Positions 11,331 to 23,027 are shown, numbered from the stretch's first letter. The stretch: DNA of 64,000 bases from Ariolimax columbianus (GCA_036924085.1 JAVGWX010000019.1:14518696-14582695), one strand, 5' to 3'. The notes: a model not told the origin generated them from the sequence alone. Program-made: numbers and translations.

Positions 11331-11465
11331 CCAATAAAGTGCTTATACTAAAGACGGAGTGGACGCTTTGGCGAGCTGCTCTCGTCTTGTGTCTTTTGAA
11401 GTGCTATTCGGACTGTGTTGTTCCCGTTTTTATATATATTTCACGGTGTTTATTTCCACCAAGAT

Positions 11466-13098
11466 GATAGACACAGATCTCCATCTTATCAATAGGCCGG
11501 AGGATAGCCCTAGCTTCTATTCTAGAACATGGCATACCCCATCTACTCCAGACGTGGCCTTTTCCACGGTGGATATTCACCACAAAATAGACCGCCAGGT
11601 GGTCAACCAACTGGCAGGTAGCGACCACAGGCCAATTAGGCTAGAAGTTGATATGGAAGTAGGCCCACAGGAAACAAAACCGCTCCCACGTTGGAACTAT
11701 AAACGAGCCGACTGGGACAGATTTGCAATCCTTACAGATGGGCTGTGCGAAACCATCAACACACGAAATAACATGAAACCCATAGTAGAAAGCCTAAGCA
11801 AAGCAATAATACAGGTAGCCACCGAAACCATCCCAAGAGGGGCAAGGAAAAACTATAAGCCTTATTGGAATGATGAATTGCAGAAAGCGGAAGACGAAGT
11901 CTCAAATGCTAGGAACATAGCAGAGAGAGAGAACAATCTATGGACGCAAATATCGCCCTCAAAGCCACCAAGGCGAAATACAAATACACTCTAAACCAAA
12001 TAACAAGAGACAGCTGGAAAAACAAAACAGAAAGCCTCAGTTTAGATAAAGACGGGAACAAACTATAGAAGTTAGTCAGAGCCATGAACGACAAAAGTCC
12101 ATCAAACAAACAAATTACCATCAAGCAGGGCTATAACATGCTCACTGGAAAAAAGGCAGTAATCGCCTTTATAGAACATTATGCTAGAACAAACCACATT
12201 GATGTTCCTACAAATATGCACACAGACATTAATGGAGACTAAAAGAGGCACGACAACATCAATATGGCACCAGAGGAGCACATGATGGCAAAACTAACAA
12301 TGAATGAAATGGAAGAGGCCATGAGAAATCTAAAGAAAAAGTAATCGCCCGGAAAAGATGGCGTAACAAACGAAATGCTGATGGGGTTGGGCCAAACAGC
12401 AAAGAGAAAGTTACTATCAGTCCTGAACAAAAGCTGGAAAAGGGAAATTGTACCGCAGGCATGGAAAGATGCTGTACTTATACCAGTACCAAAGAAAGGA
12501 AAAGATAGAACAGATCCAAATGGATACAGGCCTATCAGACTACTGAGCTGTGTAGGAAAACTGATGGAGCGTATGATAAACACCAGACTGATGTGGCACC
12601 TAGAAGAAAAACACATACTAATTTCCACAGCAAGCAGGCTTTAGACAGCACAGATCCACTGAGGATCAGATCACTCTCATAGCACAGGAAATAGAAGATG
12701 CTTACCAGGAGAAAAAGCATACAGTAGCGGTGTGGGTGGATCTAGAAAAAGGATTTGACAAGGTCTGGAAAGAGGGACTTAAAGTCAAGCTACGAAGAAG
12801 TGAAGTTTGTGGGAAAATGTACAGATGGATCAGTCACTACCTCGAAAACAGAACAGCCAGAGTTCGAGTACAATGGCATATGAGCAAAAAGGTGACACTT
12901 GAGCAGGGAGTACCCCAGGGAGGAGTACTGTCACCCACACTCTTCCTGGTGTATATAAATAACATCGCAGAGAATATACCAATAAGAGTCCATAGCTCCA
13001 TGTTTGCAGACGATCTGGCTATGTGGACCTCTGAAAAAATCTCACCATAGCAAGCAATCGGATGCAGCAGGCGAACTCATGGCTGGTCAAAATAAATT
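11466..13098 (+). mobile_element. LINE-A copy 3, truncated at both ends
   Basis: Begins in the endonuclease C-terminal half (NRPEDSPSFYSRTWHT, AGSDHRPIRL), passes through the linker (ETIPRGARKNYKPYWNDELQ) and RT (GYRPIRLLSCVGKLM, VWVDLEKGFDKVW, PQGGVLSPTLFLVYINNI, FADDLAMW) and stops inside RT near 13098. Frameshifts lie near 11990 and 12340, and a 24-bp deletion near 13068 removes codons present in the copy at 55.5 kb. RNase H and tail are absent. Confidence 0.88.
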
Positions 13099-14760
13099 GT
13101 TGAAGGTTAGGTCGTGCCAAAAATCATACTCTCGTAAATCCTCTTACAAGCACGGGAAAGCTTGGTATAAAACCCATAAACATAAGACATTTTCGTGGTT
13201 GGTTTTGACCTTCTTTAATACACACAAACTGCCTACTATCTAAAGGAAGTCAACCCTGTGAAGGAGAAATGTCAATCACAACTTCTAAAACCTCATTAGT
13301 TCTTGGGCAATCTTACCCACAAAGCCTTCCTCCACGTTAACATCCCTGTTTAGCCGCAAGAGTTTACCAAAACTGTATCTGTGCCCTTATCGAGGGTTTG
13401 TGATAACAGTACAGGCTTCCTGGGTGAGCACAAGAATATGCGTAATGCATATACAAATTCATTGGACATCTGTGACCACACTCTACCTACACAGGGTGAC
13501 ATCATATTTGTCATTTACCTTTATGAATAGTTGTGGGAGCAATTTCACTCGTCTTCGACTTAATAATTGGAATACATTACAAACTTCTTCTCAGATCTTT
13601 AAAGGCCATATTTTTTAATGGAGCGACATGTTCAATCACACAGATAATACATATCATGAGCCTCTTTCCAGTTCATTAACAAATGAAAACAAATATAAAA
13701 TTAATTAATAAACTAAATATTAAAATATAATAATAATAATAAAAATTATACGCTCATATTCGCCTATACATTTAATTAAAAATGTTAGATTAGAAATGTC
13801 GACTATTGACGGGAGGAGTGACAGTCATCCATTCCGAAGACACTTTTCCGCTCCCTGTGCTCTACTACTCATGCGGTAACCATCAACATTTCCACCTAAA
13901 TTGAGCTACAAGAGTTCTAAACTGCATCTTGACCCTTATCGAGGGTATATGATCCCAGTTATGACGTCTGGAGGGATCACTGGAATTTTGTTCGTCTATA
14001 CAACTATCCTATTTTGGGAATGTCTGAGCACACTCTATTCCCTCCCTACAAAGGAAGACAATCCTTTCACAACTCAGTATTAGCAATACCCTTTCAACAT
14101 TTTTATAGAATGCCTTAGAACTTCAACATCTGTTTCATATCTACCCTCGGGCCTTATAACATACTAGTCAACATATTGCAACCACATAATACCAAGGCCT
14201 TCACGCATATAAACCCCTATTTGTGGGGCTAAGCCTTTAAGCGCGTAGATAAGAATATATAAAATACATAGCCTTGTCACAAAAAGACTCATAAAGATAA
14301 ATGATAGAACACCGAGGTACAGTATCCGCATCTATGGATCCATGTTCGGGGTACAGCAATATCTTGTTAAGAACATTCTAATTTTTCTGCGTGTTTTCTT
14401 TTTATATTCCTCCATGAGATGACAGGAGCCGGCAGCAATCTCTGCTACAACCTCTTAAAGCAGCCATTCCACCCTCCTCCTCCGCTGTCCACTAAACCCA
14501 CACACACTCTCCTCCAAATATCCAAGAAGACCATTCCACTCACAGTTATCTCCCGAGGGCACAATGTACAGTGCAACAAATTCAGGTTTTCCTTCAAGTG
14601 TCAAAGGATCTCTTCCACCTGGAGCGTTTATCAAAACAGAACTGCGCTGCCGTCACCAGAGAGGACAATGGATCCGAAGAAACACACCTAGCCGATCACA
14701 AGACGACAAATCGTTGAACCGCATGCCAAGCCAAGAATCATTTATTTTACTTATCCGATA
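13099..14760. other. gene-free stretch with a diverged internal duplication
   Basis: Blocks near 13350-13500 and 13905-14060 share phrases such as CCCTTATCGAGGGT and a following run to CACACTCTA, so an older duplication of about 150 bp is likely. AT-rich sequence lies at 13680-13790. No coding sequence was recognised. Confidence 0.45.
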
Positions 14761-14820
14761 CTTCATTTTAATTACTTTCCTTTCTATATATTTTTGGCCT
14801 CTTCATAATCGTCCCATTCC

Positions 14821-15084
14821 ATAGATCACCTTTTATACATATCATCCCATTCCATAGATCACCTTTTATACATATCATCCCATTCCATAGATCACCTTTT
14901 ATACATATCGTCCCATTCCATAGATCACCTTTTATACATATCATCCCATTCCATAGATCACCTTTTATACATATCATCCCATTCCATAGATCACCTTTTA
15001 TACATATCGTCCCATTCCATAGATCACCTTTTATACATATCATCCCATTCCATAGATCACCTTTTATACATATCGTCTCATTGC
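14821..15084. repeat. 33-bp minisatellite, 8 copies
   Basis: Units ATAGATCACCTTTTATACAT plus ATCRTCCCATTCC. ATCGTCC and ATCATCC variants recur in groups. The period is 11 codons, which keeps one minus-strand frame open; I take that frame as artefactual. Confidence 0.93.
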
Positions 15085-15454
15085 ATCTTCACTATTTTTT
15101 GCAAAAATTTGATGATTTGAAAATTAAAAAATAAAAAAAAAAAAATAAAAAAAAAAAAGGGTCCCTATCACTTTTATTTCAAAAAAAAAAAAAAAGAAAG
15201 AAACCGTGAGATGAGATACTTAAGATAAATATACCCTTTCCCCCTTTTTGGCACAACAATCACTGGAAAACGAACGTAAGACAGAACCTCCGAATCTGGA
15301 CGAGAGTACCTTCAACTCAGAGACAAAAAAAAACAAACAAAAAAAACAAAGAGGAACTCTGATTTTGCCAACCACCAATCGCTCACAGGAAGGATCAGGG
15401 AGAGAACCGCCAAATGACATGAAAACACTCCTGCAACACGGAAAACACTAGGTT
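15085..15454. other. A-rich, gene-free stretch
   Basis: Poly-A runs at 15125-15160 and 15180-15195. No coding sequence or repeat family was recognised. Confidence 0.5.
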
Positions 15455-15575
15455 AGGTACATACAGATACACACACGCATCCAAGCACTGGTTTATGCGT
15501 CCTGATATCGCCCAATGGACTACGGTCTGGGGTGGAAAATGGCGCGCCTCCGCCAGTAGAAACTAGTGGGGCAAA
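15455..15575 (-). repeat. unclassified repeat R15, truncated
   Basis: Reverse-oriented match to the repeats at 43060 and 43603. It shares the phrases GTTTCTACTGGCGGAGGCG (reverse complement here) and a GTATGTACCTA block. About 120 of about 220 bp are present. Confidence 0.7.
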
Positions 15576-16054
15576 CATCTAAGCAACAAAACAACAAACA
15601 ATTTGAAGCTGTGCCCTCTTGTTCGTGTAGCCGGTTCTACTTTGAAAAACTTGGTATAGTCTAATTTATCCTTGCCATTAATTAATTTATGAACTTGTAT
15701 TCAGTCACGTGGAATTCTTCTCTGTTCGAGACACTGTAGACCAGTCTTTTAAAATTATTAAATAATTCTGAAATCCTGTGATCAGTTTTGCAGCTTTTTT
15801 TTGTTTGTTTTGTATCCCTTCTAGCATGTCTGTATCCACTCTATGATATGGACTTCACACCTGAACACAGCCCTCCAAATTAGGTCTCACCAATGATTTA
15901 TATAGTTTAACTATTACTTCCTTGCTCTTATGTGAAATGTTTTTGAGTTTTTCTCTTCATAATACCCAGCACTGCATTAGCCCTTTTCATTGTCACCTGG
16001 ATTGCTCCTGCACCTCACCTGTATGATCTATTATAACTCCTAGGTCCCTTTCCT

Positions 16055-16403
16055 ATGGAAGGTAGAGTAATCTCTGGTCAGGTAAAATATACTGATCAGA
16101 CATGTTAGTCAGGGTCAGGCAAAACATACTAGCCAAGACCCTCACCTCGGTTTCCTAGTAGCCCTTCCTGGAAACGTACTGTTTTCACGGTAGCCTGGCT
16201 AACGAGGTGAGTGATCGACGTGATTCCCGTAATAGTGAGTGGCACGCAGATGAAGCCAAGCATAGCATAACCGCCTGGGGGATCCCGGTCCACCTTCATC
16301 AGCACGCTCGGGATGTGCGGAAAGCTACGACAACCCGCCAATTAACGTCCTTTTTAGGGCACACACAAGAGTAACCTACTTATTGTGGGCATTCAATAAC
16401 AAC
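16055..16403 (+). mobile_element. SINE-U, full length
   Basis: 13-bp TSD AGGTCCCTTTCCT (16042-16054 and 16404-16416). Ends GGGCATTCAATAACAAC, the (AAC)n-type tail. The head has two near-copies of GTCAGGCAAAACATACTG. No tRNA boxes recognised; 349 bp. Confidence 0.92.
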
Positions 16404-16554
16404 AGGTCCCTTTCCTTTTTTATTGTCCTAATATTGTTCTCTTCCATCATGTAATTATATTTCTTATTGGATCTTCCCATGTGCATGGCTGTCCATTTTT
16501 CAACATTAAACTCCATCTGCCAGCTCTCAGACCATTTTTTAATCGTATCTAAAT

Positions 16555-16913
16555 TTTCTTCTTCTTCTTCTTCGTTTGTTCTCAATCTCCCCCTACTAAA
16601 CCCTGAAAGGGTAAGTAGCAGAATGTAGTCCAGAGAACTGAATGCGTTGTGTCGTAGTTTACAGCTTGGCTGCGATATTTGCACCTTTCGGTCCAACACA
16701 TCCGACTTCAGCAAGCATTTTTTAGTACCGGGTTAGCATTCCCTCTTCGATCCCTTCTCCTTAGCCAGTCTGCCCTGCTGCAGCCTGTTATCCAGGATCA
16801 CCGCGTGGAGGTGTAGAAAAGTCTTGGCAGCTATGGTTCGCTGGCCCTGACGCTAGCAGTCAGCTATGGGTCGCTGACCACTGCAGCTCATGTGCTGCTC
16901 TGCATATTGATCC
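16555..16913 (-). mobile_element. SINE-S1, full length
   Basis: 11-bp TSD CGTATCTAAAT (16544-16554 and 16914-16924). On the minus strand it starts GGGATCAATATGCAGAGCAG, has the core GCTGAAGTCGGATGTGTTGG, and ends in ACAAACGAAGAAGAAGAAG, a (GAA)n tail. Confidence 0.93.
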
Positions 16914-17174
16914 CGTATCTAAATCTGATCTCAATAGATTCACTTCTGCCCAATAAGAGACCCTGCCGCATAATTTTGTGTTATCCGCGAACTTTGCAAT
17001 CATAGATCTGATATCAATGTCCAGATAATTGATACACTCTGTAGATGCGCACCGACCCAGACCAAAACCTACGCCAGAGAAGCAGCAGACAAAAAGACAT
17101 CCACTGCACAGGAACTCTGCAGATATCGAGGGTACAAGAATCAAGAAAGGGATGTCATGTGTGATACAGGCAGT

Positions 17175-17700
17175 GGCATATTCGTAGTCTGAATATTGTC
17201 ACCTCAGTCCATAACAACATTTGACAAGACAAATGGTTAGCCATTTGCAGGAAGATCAGATCAATGCGTACATTGGTCCTGTCAATATTCCTCTATGGTT
17301 GTGAGACATTGATAATTACAGATGACCTGCAGCTGAGGATTCAAGCCTAGGAGATGAGAAGCGTCTGAAGACTTTTAAACGCTACATACGAAGACCAAGT
17401 TACAAATAAGGAAATACAAGAATGAATTAAAACAGCAATAGGGCCTTTTGAAAACCTCTTGACAACGGTCGAAAGACGGACATTCGCTTGGTGCGGCCAC
17501 ATATCGAGATCAAATGGTCTCGATTCTTCACGTTAAGGTGCAAGGTGGAGGACGAAGAAGTCGTCCCAAAAAGAGATGAGATGACAACATAACAGAATGG
17601 ACCAATCTCCAACTAGAAGAGACCCAGGTAGCGGTCGCTGATAGAGAGGGGTGGCGTGAACCTATGAGGGTGTCTTTGTGTGCACTTAAAGACCTCACAG
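17175..17700 (+). mobile_element. LINE C-terminal remnant
   Basis: Decayed translation SIFLYGCETLIITDDLQLRI, then RRTFAWCGHISRS and a basic GGGRRSRPKKR segment, as in the C-terminal part of LINEs of the RTE/L1-like kind (LYG.ETW, W.GH, GRP.). Stops are frequent. Confidence 0.7.
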
Positions 17701-17792
17701 GTACGGGATGACTTGACTCCACATCTCGACTTGGTAATAAGTAGTATGCTTCTGCTATTTCATACTCTGTACCATTTGCGCGGCGCGCGCGC

Positions 17793-17834
17793 ATACACAC
17801 ACACACGCACACACACACACACACGCACACAAAC
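17793..17834. repeat. (AC)n microsatellite
   Basis: ACAC-rich run with occasional G interruptions, preceded by a CGCGCG stretch. Confidence 0.9.
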
Positions 17835-17939
17835 AAGATGACGCGTTGAGGGGGAAACAAGACATTCCTTATGGCCGATCGTTGGAATTATTTCCCTTGG
17901 TTTTCCGGGAACTAATCTATAGGAGCTACGCTGGTATGA

Positions 17940-18625
17940 TGTAAGTAAGTTGTTTTTTTTCCCACTTGTGCCGTTAAGCGTCGTGGGAGCTTAGTTCGTC
18001 TGCCCTGCGCTAACTGCGCCGCGTCTGCCAATGTAAGCCCGTGTAGCTGCAGAACCACACTAATGTCATCTATCTACCTGTCTCGCGGCCGCCCCCTTAT
18101 TCTGTAGCCAGATCTACCAGCGTTGTAAGCCATCAGTGGAACTTGATGACGGTGCATTCTCATGAGATGACCAAACCAACTTATTTTCTGCCTGGAAATG
18201 TATTCGACACAAGCCGTAGTGCCGACCATACTTCGAATGTCGTCGTTCCGCATTCTGTCTCTCCTGGTAACACCGATGACCATTTCCAAACACTTCATTT
18301 CACACTTCGAAATTCTGCTCTCACGTGTCTTGGACGGAGGCCAAGTTTGGCACTGGTAGCGCAGTCGGCATAAATATATTGTTTATCACCTGTTGCTTTG
18401 TTGCCAAACTAATGCTCGGGTACCTAAGCAGGGGTGGAAACTGATGTTACTGTAGATGCTTTCTGACACCTAATCTCGTTTTCCCTGTCGATTTAACCGT
18501 CTGCGGAGAAATCACTACCAAAATACTTGAGCTCACGGGTATTTTGAAGACCAATATCATTTACACTTATGTTGAGTGGCCCATGTGTTCTACTGATCAA
18601 CAAAGTTTTCGTTTTCTTCTTAATT
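17940..18625 (-). mobile_element. LINE C-terminal remnant with 3' UTR (family V)
   Basis: Minus-strand translation has MKCLEMVIGVTRRDRMRNDD, ISWFGHLMRMHRHQVP and RIRGRPRDR, a common LINE C-terminal signature. Its 3' region (17940-18160) matches, inverted, 41190-41395, so this is a repeat family with a conserved 3' UTR ending near CCACTTGTGCCG (plus strand). Confidence 0.8.
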
Positions 18626-18635
18626 GATGCGATTA

Positions 18636-18985
18636 GAGCGCATGAGCTGCAGTGGTCAGCGACCAATAGCTGACTGCTAGCGTCAGGGCTAGCGAACCAG
18701 AGCTGCCAAGACTCTTCTACACCAACACGCGGTGATCCTGGATAATAGGCTGCAACAGGGCAGACTGGCTAAGGAGAAGGGATCGAAGAGGGGATGCTAA
18801 CCCGGTACACAAAAAATGTTTGCTGAAGTCGGATGTGTTGGACCGAAAGGTACAAATATCGCAGTTAAGCTGTAAATTACCACACAATGCATTCTGTTCT
18901 CTTAACTACATTCTTTTGTTTAATCCCTTTTCAGAGTTTGGTAGCGGGAGATTGAGAACGAACGAAGCCAAGCCAAGCTTGTCGA
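18636..18985 (+). mobile_element. SINE-S1
   Basis: Contains GCATGAGCTGCAGTGGTCAG, the core GCTGAAGTCGGATGTGTTGG, and the terminal GAACGAACGAAGCCAAGCC. It lacks the first few bases of the family and a clear TSD. Confidence 0.88.
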
Positions 18986-19384
18986 TGTTGAAATGTTCCA
19001 GAGATATTCTTAAGGGGTCGTTGAAGCGCTTCTTTTACCCACCAACCAGATGCCTTCGACAAAAAGTAGTTGTTTGGGAGTGCGTTTGTCTGCCATCTGC
19101 ATAACGTGGCTGGCCCACCTGACCTGGGCCTTCTGCGACAGTGTATGGATGCTCAGCAATCTTGCCTTCGCAACGATTTCACTATTATGCCCTCTATCCT
19201 GTCATTGTATTCTCAGCAATCTACCGAGACCGCTCCTGTTGAAGTGGTTGGTTTTTCTGGCAGGCCGAGGAGTGCTCGACCCCTACACTAATCAGACGAT
19301 ACAGGGTTGGATAGGCCAAACATTAGGAAACTAGTTAATAGCATGTCAGTCTCTGTTCCGGAACCCCAAAGACAAGATAAAGTA
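18986..19384. other. unassigned stretch
   Basis: Overlapping frames of 73-94 codons are open here without recognisable domains. The style of the sequence suggests LINE-derived material, but I cannot name the motif. Confidence 0.3.
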
Positions 19385-19530
19385 AAGTAAAGTAGCCCCA
19401 TAGCATTACTGCCGAAGGGGTGTGAGGTGTTAGCGATCTCACATTTCAAAGGCTCGTCTATATGAGGGCGGTAGCCATCTCGCTCTCGCCGCTTTTACTT
19501 TTCGGGCTGAACCGGTACCCATTTAAGAAA
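19385..19530 (-). mobile_element. SINE-T2 fragment
   Basis: Reverse complement resembles 25660-25846: GAACCGGTACCCATTTAA, a GTTAGCGATCTCACA phrase and a terminal block with AAAGTAAAGTA. The tRNA head is missing. Confidence 0.7.
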
Positions 19531-19649
19531 GTGGATTGAGCTGGGACACAGAGTTTTGACAGGAAGAATTGGCATGCAAGACATATGCTCCATTAATCAA
19601 AAACCTATCAGCTCCCTGTAGAGCAACGATCCTCAAAAAAATACTCGCC

Positions 19650-20044
19650 AAGTCTTCCTATCTTGAGCCATCAGAATTAGTTATGAGGAAAGACTCAGAA
19701 AAACCGGCCTATTGTGTCTAGAAGGTGATTTAATACAGGTTTATAAGATCATCAGAGTTACGGAAAAATTAGACTATAACATGTTTTTCAAAATACAACC
19801 ACATACAAGAACAAGAGGGCATAGCTACAAATTAACTACAGAGATGTCCAGATTATAAATATTTTTTTTAGTCAGAGTGGTGAATTCATTGCCACAGGAG
19901 GTAGTAGAGGCAGGGGCAATTAATGCATTTAAGAATAGATTGGATGTGCATAGCTTTTAGAGCAAGGAAATGTAAATGAAACTGGTTGTATACAGACTCT
20001 GCAGAGTCTTCTAAACCGGTGTAAAGACGTTAAGTTAAGTTAAT
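19650..20044 (+). mobile_element. CR1/L2-like LINE 3' end
   Basis: Translation gives GDLIQVYKIIRVTEKLDYNM, KIQPHTRTRGHSYKL and NSLPQEVVEAGAINAFKNRL, followed by a stop and a short UTR ending AAGACGTTAAGTTAAGTTAA. Same family as 59530-59800 and the element at 15601. Confidence 0.85.
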
Positions 20045-20286
20045 TCTGTCCACGTCCTGTTTGCCTTTACATTTCCCTCTTCCACGAGTGTCTCGGTCTT
20101 CCTCTATTTCTCTTGCTCTGTGGATTCCAGAACAGAGCTTGTCTGGTAATATTAAAAATTGGTTTCCATAATGAGTGGCCTATCCATCGCCTCTGCCATA
20201 TTTCATGCTCCATCGGGGTATGTGTTCCCCATCAGTTCCCCATTGGTGATCTTGTCCTTCCATTTCCATCCTTGCATTTTGCGCAG
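20045..20286 (-). mobile_element. RTE-X-like LINE C-terminal tail
   Basis: Minus-strand translation [20 protein letters not shown] then [20 protein letters not shown]. This is the same WIGH...ITRQ..WNPQ signature as at 41500, 50415 and 52225. It abuts the AAGTTAAGTTAA end of the CR1-like LINE. Confidence 0.8.
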
Positions 20287-21000
20287 GCAACTTTGTACGA
20301 AAGTCTTACCTCCTTCATAAGCAACTTTGTACGAAAGTCTTACCTCCTTCATAAGCAACTTTGTACGAAAGTCTTACCTCCTTCATAAGCAACTTTGTAC
20401 GAAAGTCTTACCTCCTTCATAAGCAACTTTGTACGAAAGTCTTACCTCCTTCATAAGCAACTTTGTACGAAAGTCTTACCTCCTTCATAAGCAACTTTGT
20501 ACGAAAGTCTTACCTCCTTCATAAGCAACTTTGTACGAAAGTCTTACCTCCTTCATAAGCAACTTTGTACGAAAGTCTTACCTCCTTCATAAGCAACTTT
20601 GTACGAAAGTCTTACCTCCTTCATAAGCAACTTTGTACGAATGTCTTACCTCCTTCATAAGCAACTTTGTACGAAAGTCTTACCTCCTTCATAAGCAACT
20701 TTGTACGAAAGTCTTACCTCCTTCATAAGCAACTTTGTACGAAAGTCTTACCTCCTTCATAAGCAACTTTGTACGAAAGTCTTACCTCCTTCATAAGCAA
20801 CTTTGTACGAAAGTCTTACCTCCTTCATAAGCAACTTTGTACGAAAGTCTTACCTCCTTCATAAGCAACTTTGTACGAAAGTCTTACCTCCTTCATAAGC
20901 AACTTTGTACGAAAGTCTTACCTCCTTCATAAGCAACTTTGTACGAAAGTCTTACCTCCTTCATAAGCAACTTTGTACGAAAGTCTTACCTCCTTCATAA
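20287..21000. repeat. 34-bp satellite, exactly 21 copies
   Basis: Units GCAACTTTGTACGAAAGTCT plus TACCTCCTTCATAA. By eye all copies are identical except the 11th, which has GAATGTC for GAAAGTC near 20640. The very low divergence indicates recent expansion or strong homogenisation. Confidence 0.95.
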
Positions 21001-21043
21001 GTACCTGTGTTTTCCTTCTAAGTTCAATAGGTGAAGATAAATG

Positions 21044-21495
21044 TTTTGATTGATTGGGACAGAAAATGCAGCAGTGAAGGGGATGAGAGTAGCCAGCGAC
21101 TCATGTCTGGCTGCTTGCATTAGAGTATTTGACCCATAACTGACTAAGACCTTATTCCGTCTCCAAGTGGCAGCCCTGGAAACAGACTGCAACAATGAAG
21201 CCTGGCTAATAAGATTATCGAGGAGAGAAGGCAATTTTTTCAGGAGATTCCTGGGTTCATAGCTGGAGTTACAAAGTTTTTGTGCTTTGTGCGATGGTCT
21301 CGGCAAGCAGCATAAGTTCCGCGGAGAGAGACAGAGCCATATGGGAAGAGCCGCGGCGATGAAGTCGAGCCCTTGCCCTTTAACCTTTTAGAAGGAAGGC
21401 AAACCCAGTCCCAAAACTGATGTGCTGAAGTCGGATGTGTTAGGTCAAAAGGTGGAAATATAGCAGCCTCGCTGAAAACTACAACACAGCATCAT
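21044..21495 (+). mobile_element. SINE-S2 copy, rearranged
   Basis: 5' half (AATGCAGCAGTGAAGG, GTGGCAGCCCTGGAAACAGA) at 21068-21215 and 3' half (GTGCTGAAGTCGGATGTG, AGCAGCCTCGCTG) at 21385-21495. Unrelated sequence lies between them. It lacks the usual tail. Confidence 0.6.
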
Positions 21496-21529
21496 TTTCA
21501 TCTTATCTTAATCAACCTGTTCTTCAACA

Positions 21530-21790
21530 AGGTAGTTGGCCTTGTGCGGATCCCAACTCAGTACCTACTTGTTGCGATCGCGTATATGAGTTAACCAATG
21601 GACGATAAATTGATTCGATACATGCTCGTAGATGTTGTTTCTCTCTATTGCGTCTTGCCAACTGGTGGGTGGCCGACCACAGGGTCTCTTCTTTTCACGA
21701 GGAGATCATAGAGCAGTTCTGGAACTCCAGCGTACATCTTTCCTTCCTGCGATGTGGCCAACCCATCAATGATTGGAATGGTTTTTCCTG
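21530..21790 (-). mobile_element. LINE C-terminal remnant
   Basis: Minus-strand translation contains GHIAGRKDVRWSSRTAL and KKRPCGRPPTSWQDAIERNN, a LINE C-terminal signature (GH..., GRPPT.W.D). One stop interrupts it. It ends beside a C/A-rich simple stretch (21800-21828). Confidence 0.65.
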
Positions 21791-22354
21791 CTGAATTCTT
21801 CCCCCCCCCCCCCCCAAAAAAAAAAAAATGCTAAACTCCATACAACAACAACATAGTGGAGACAATGAAGAGGTGACACGTTGAAAGTTTTATATATGAA
21901 TTTTATTATGACCAAAACTAACACACAAAAAAACAACAAAACCATGCAAATTATCCCTTGAATTAAAACAGTTGAGGGAATATGATACCTCAGAGCCTAA
22001 CAATCAACTACATGACCTTCCTTATGAGCTGTATGTCCACAGATTCTCGCTCATATTTGAGAAACTACAGACGAAACAATAGCAATAAATGCTGACATTT
22101 GAAACTGATATTTGTGTCACTTAGTTCATTGTCTTCGTCTGTATTGATCTCATTTCTCCAATCACTGACAAAGACCTATTGAGGTTGAATCGTTGGTTCA
22201 TGTCTGTTAACGTTGGTCTCAAGTCAAACTGCTTGTTATAAGCTTTTATTTCCCGTAACTTGACATGACTTGTCCATTTCCACGAACTTCTATTTCTCCT
22301 ATTTTAACCAACTTTCCCATAACCTAGAGAGCTGAAATGTTATACACAGCCTCT

Positions 22355-22960
22355 ACTAGTTTTCTTCTTCTCCTCGTTCAACATGCTTTTTCCTGTTACA
22401 TCTACACGTGAAGCCCAGTTCCCTGGATAAAGGCTGCCTAGTGGAGAGTTCTTCGGGGCTTCCAAACGGCTTTGTGGGGATATTCGTCTCCGTAGGCCAG
22501 TGCTCAGTACGAATTTGGCCAAGCATATAACAGTCTTGCAGGGTATGTTCAGATGTCTGTGCTGCCTGCCCACACAAACGCATTGGCGATGGAGCCAGTT
22601 TTGCTGATGTAAATGGCTATTCAATCTGTTATATCCCATTCTCAAGCAGAACTGGAGCACTTGTTCTGCTCGATCAAGACAGTGATATTGCTTGAATAAG
22701 TGTTTTCTTTTCTTGGAATGTGATTGTTTGCTCGCTTTGTTCTTGTGTTGCTCCCTCCTTTGTCAACCTGTCTGCTAACTATTTCCTGGTATGCCACAGT
22801 GTGATGGTATCCACTGTAGAACTACCTTCTTTCAGCTTTTAGTTCGCCCAAGGCTTTCTTAAGCTCTGGCAGCCTCTACTAGCACGACTTGTTGATCAAA
22901 TGTTGACTGATCCTGGACAACTCATAGCTTCTACTGAAAACAGTTTTTTAATGTTTCCTT
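22355..22960 (-). mobile_element. LINE 3' end with (GAA)n-type terminus
   Basis: On the minus strand: LRMGYNRLNSHLHQQNWL and CVCVGRQHRHLNIPCKTV, the counterpart of the LINE-A C-terminus (GHNRLRYHLF, CPCGTGK). It ends CAACATGTTGAACGAGGAG-like before AAGAAG. RNase H traces (QWIPSHC-type) lie near 22800. A separate, diverged family. Confidence 0.7.
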
Positions 22961-23027
22961 GTTACTCTTGCTTGTATTTGAGTACTTATTTGTTTATTAT
23001 TAGCAATATTTGAATAGAGATCACCTT

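Larger units (their letters stand above)
15601..17040 (-). mobile_element. CR1/L2-like LINE, RT part, with two nested SINEs
   Basis: Minus-strand translation gives KFADNTKLCGRV (17015-16975), DLDTIKKWSESWQMEFNVEK and GRSNKKYNYMMEENNI (16560-16430), then ANAVLGIMKRK and EYKFIN-type thumb sequence down to 15601. The usual FADD has become FADN. It is interrupted by SINE-U (16055-16403) and SINE-S1 (16555-16913), both with perfect TSDs, so the LINE is older than either SINE. Motifs fit the CR1/L2 group. Confidence 0.8.

Noticed and set aside
14768..15043. Repeat peptide MICIKGDLWNG on the minus strand
   Set aside because: 33-bp minisatellite translated in an open frame; no other coding evidence.
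20287..21000. CRISPR array (34-bp repeats)
   Set aside because: Units are directly contiguous without spacers, the genome is eukaryotic and no cas genes are present. It is a satellite.
22340..22660. Small host gene on the minus strand
   Set aside because: Its sequence (GYNRLNSHLHQQN, a Cys-rich segment) is the counterpart of the LINE C-terminus.
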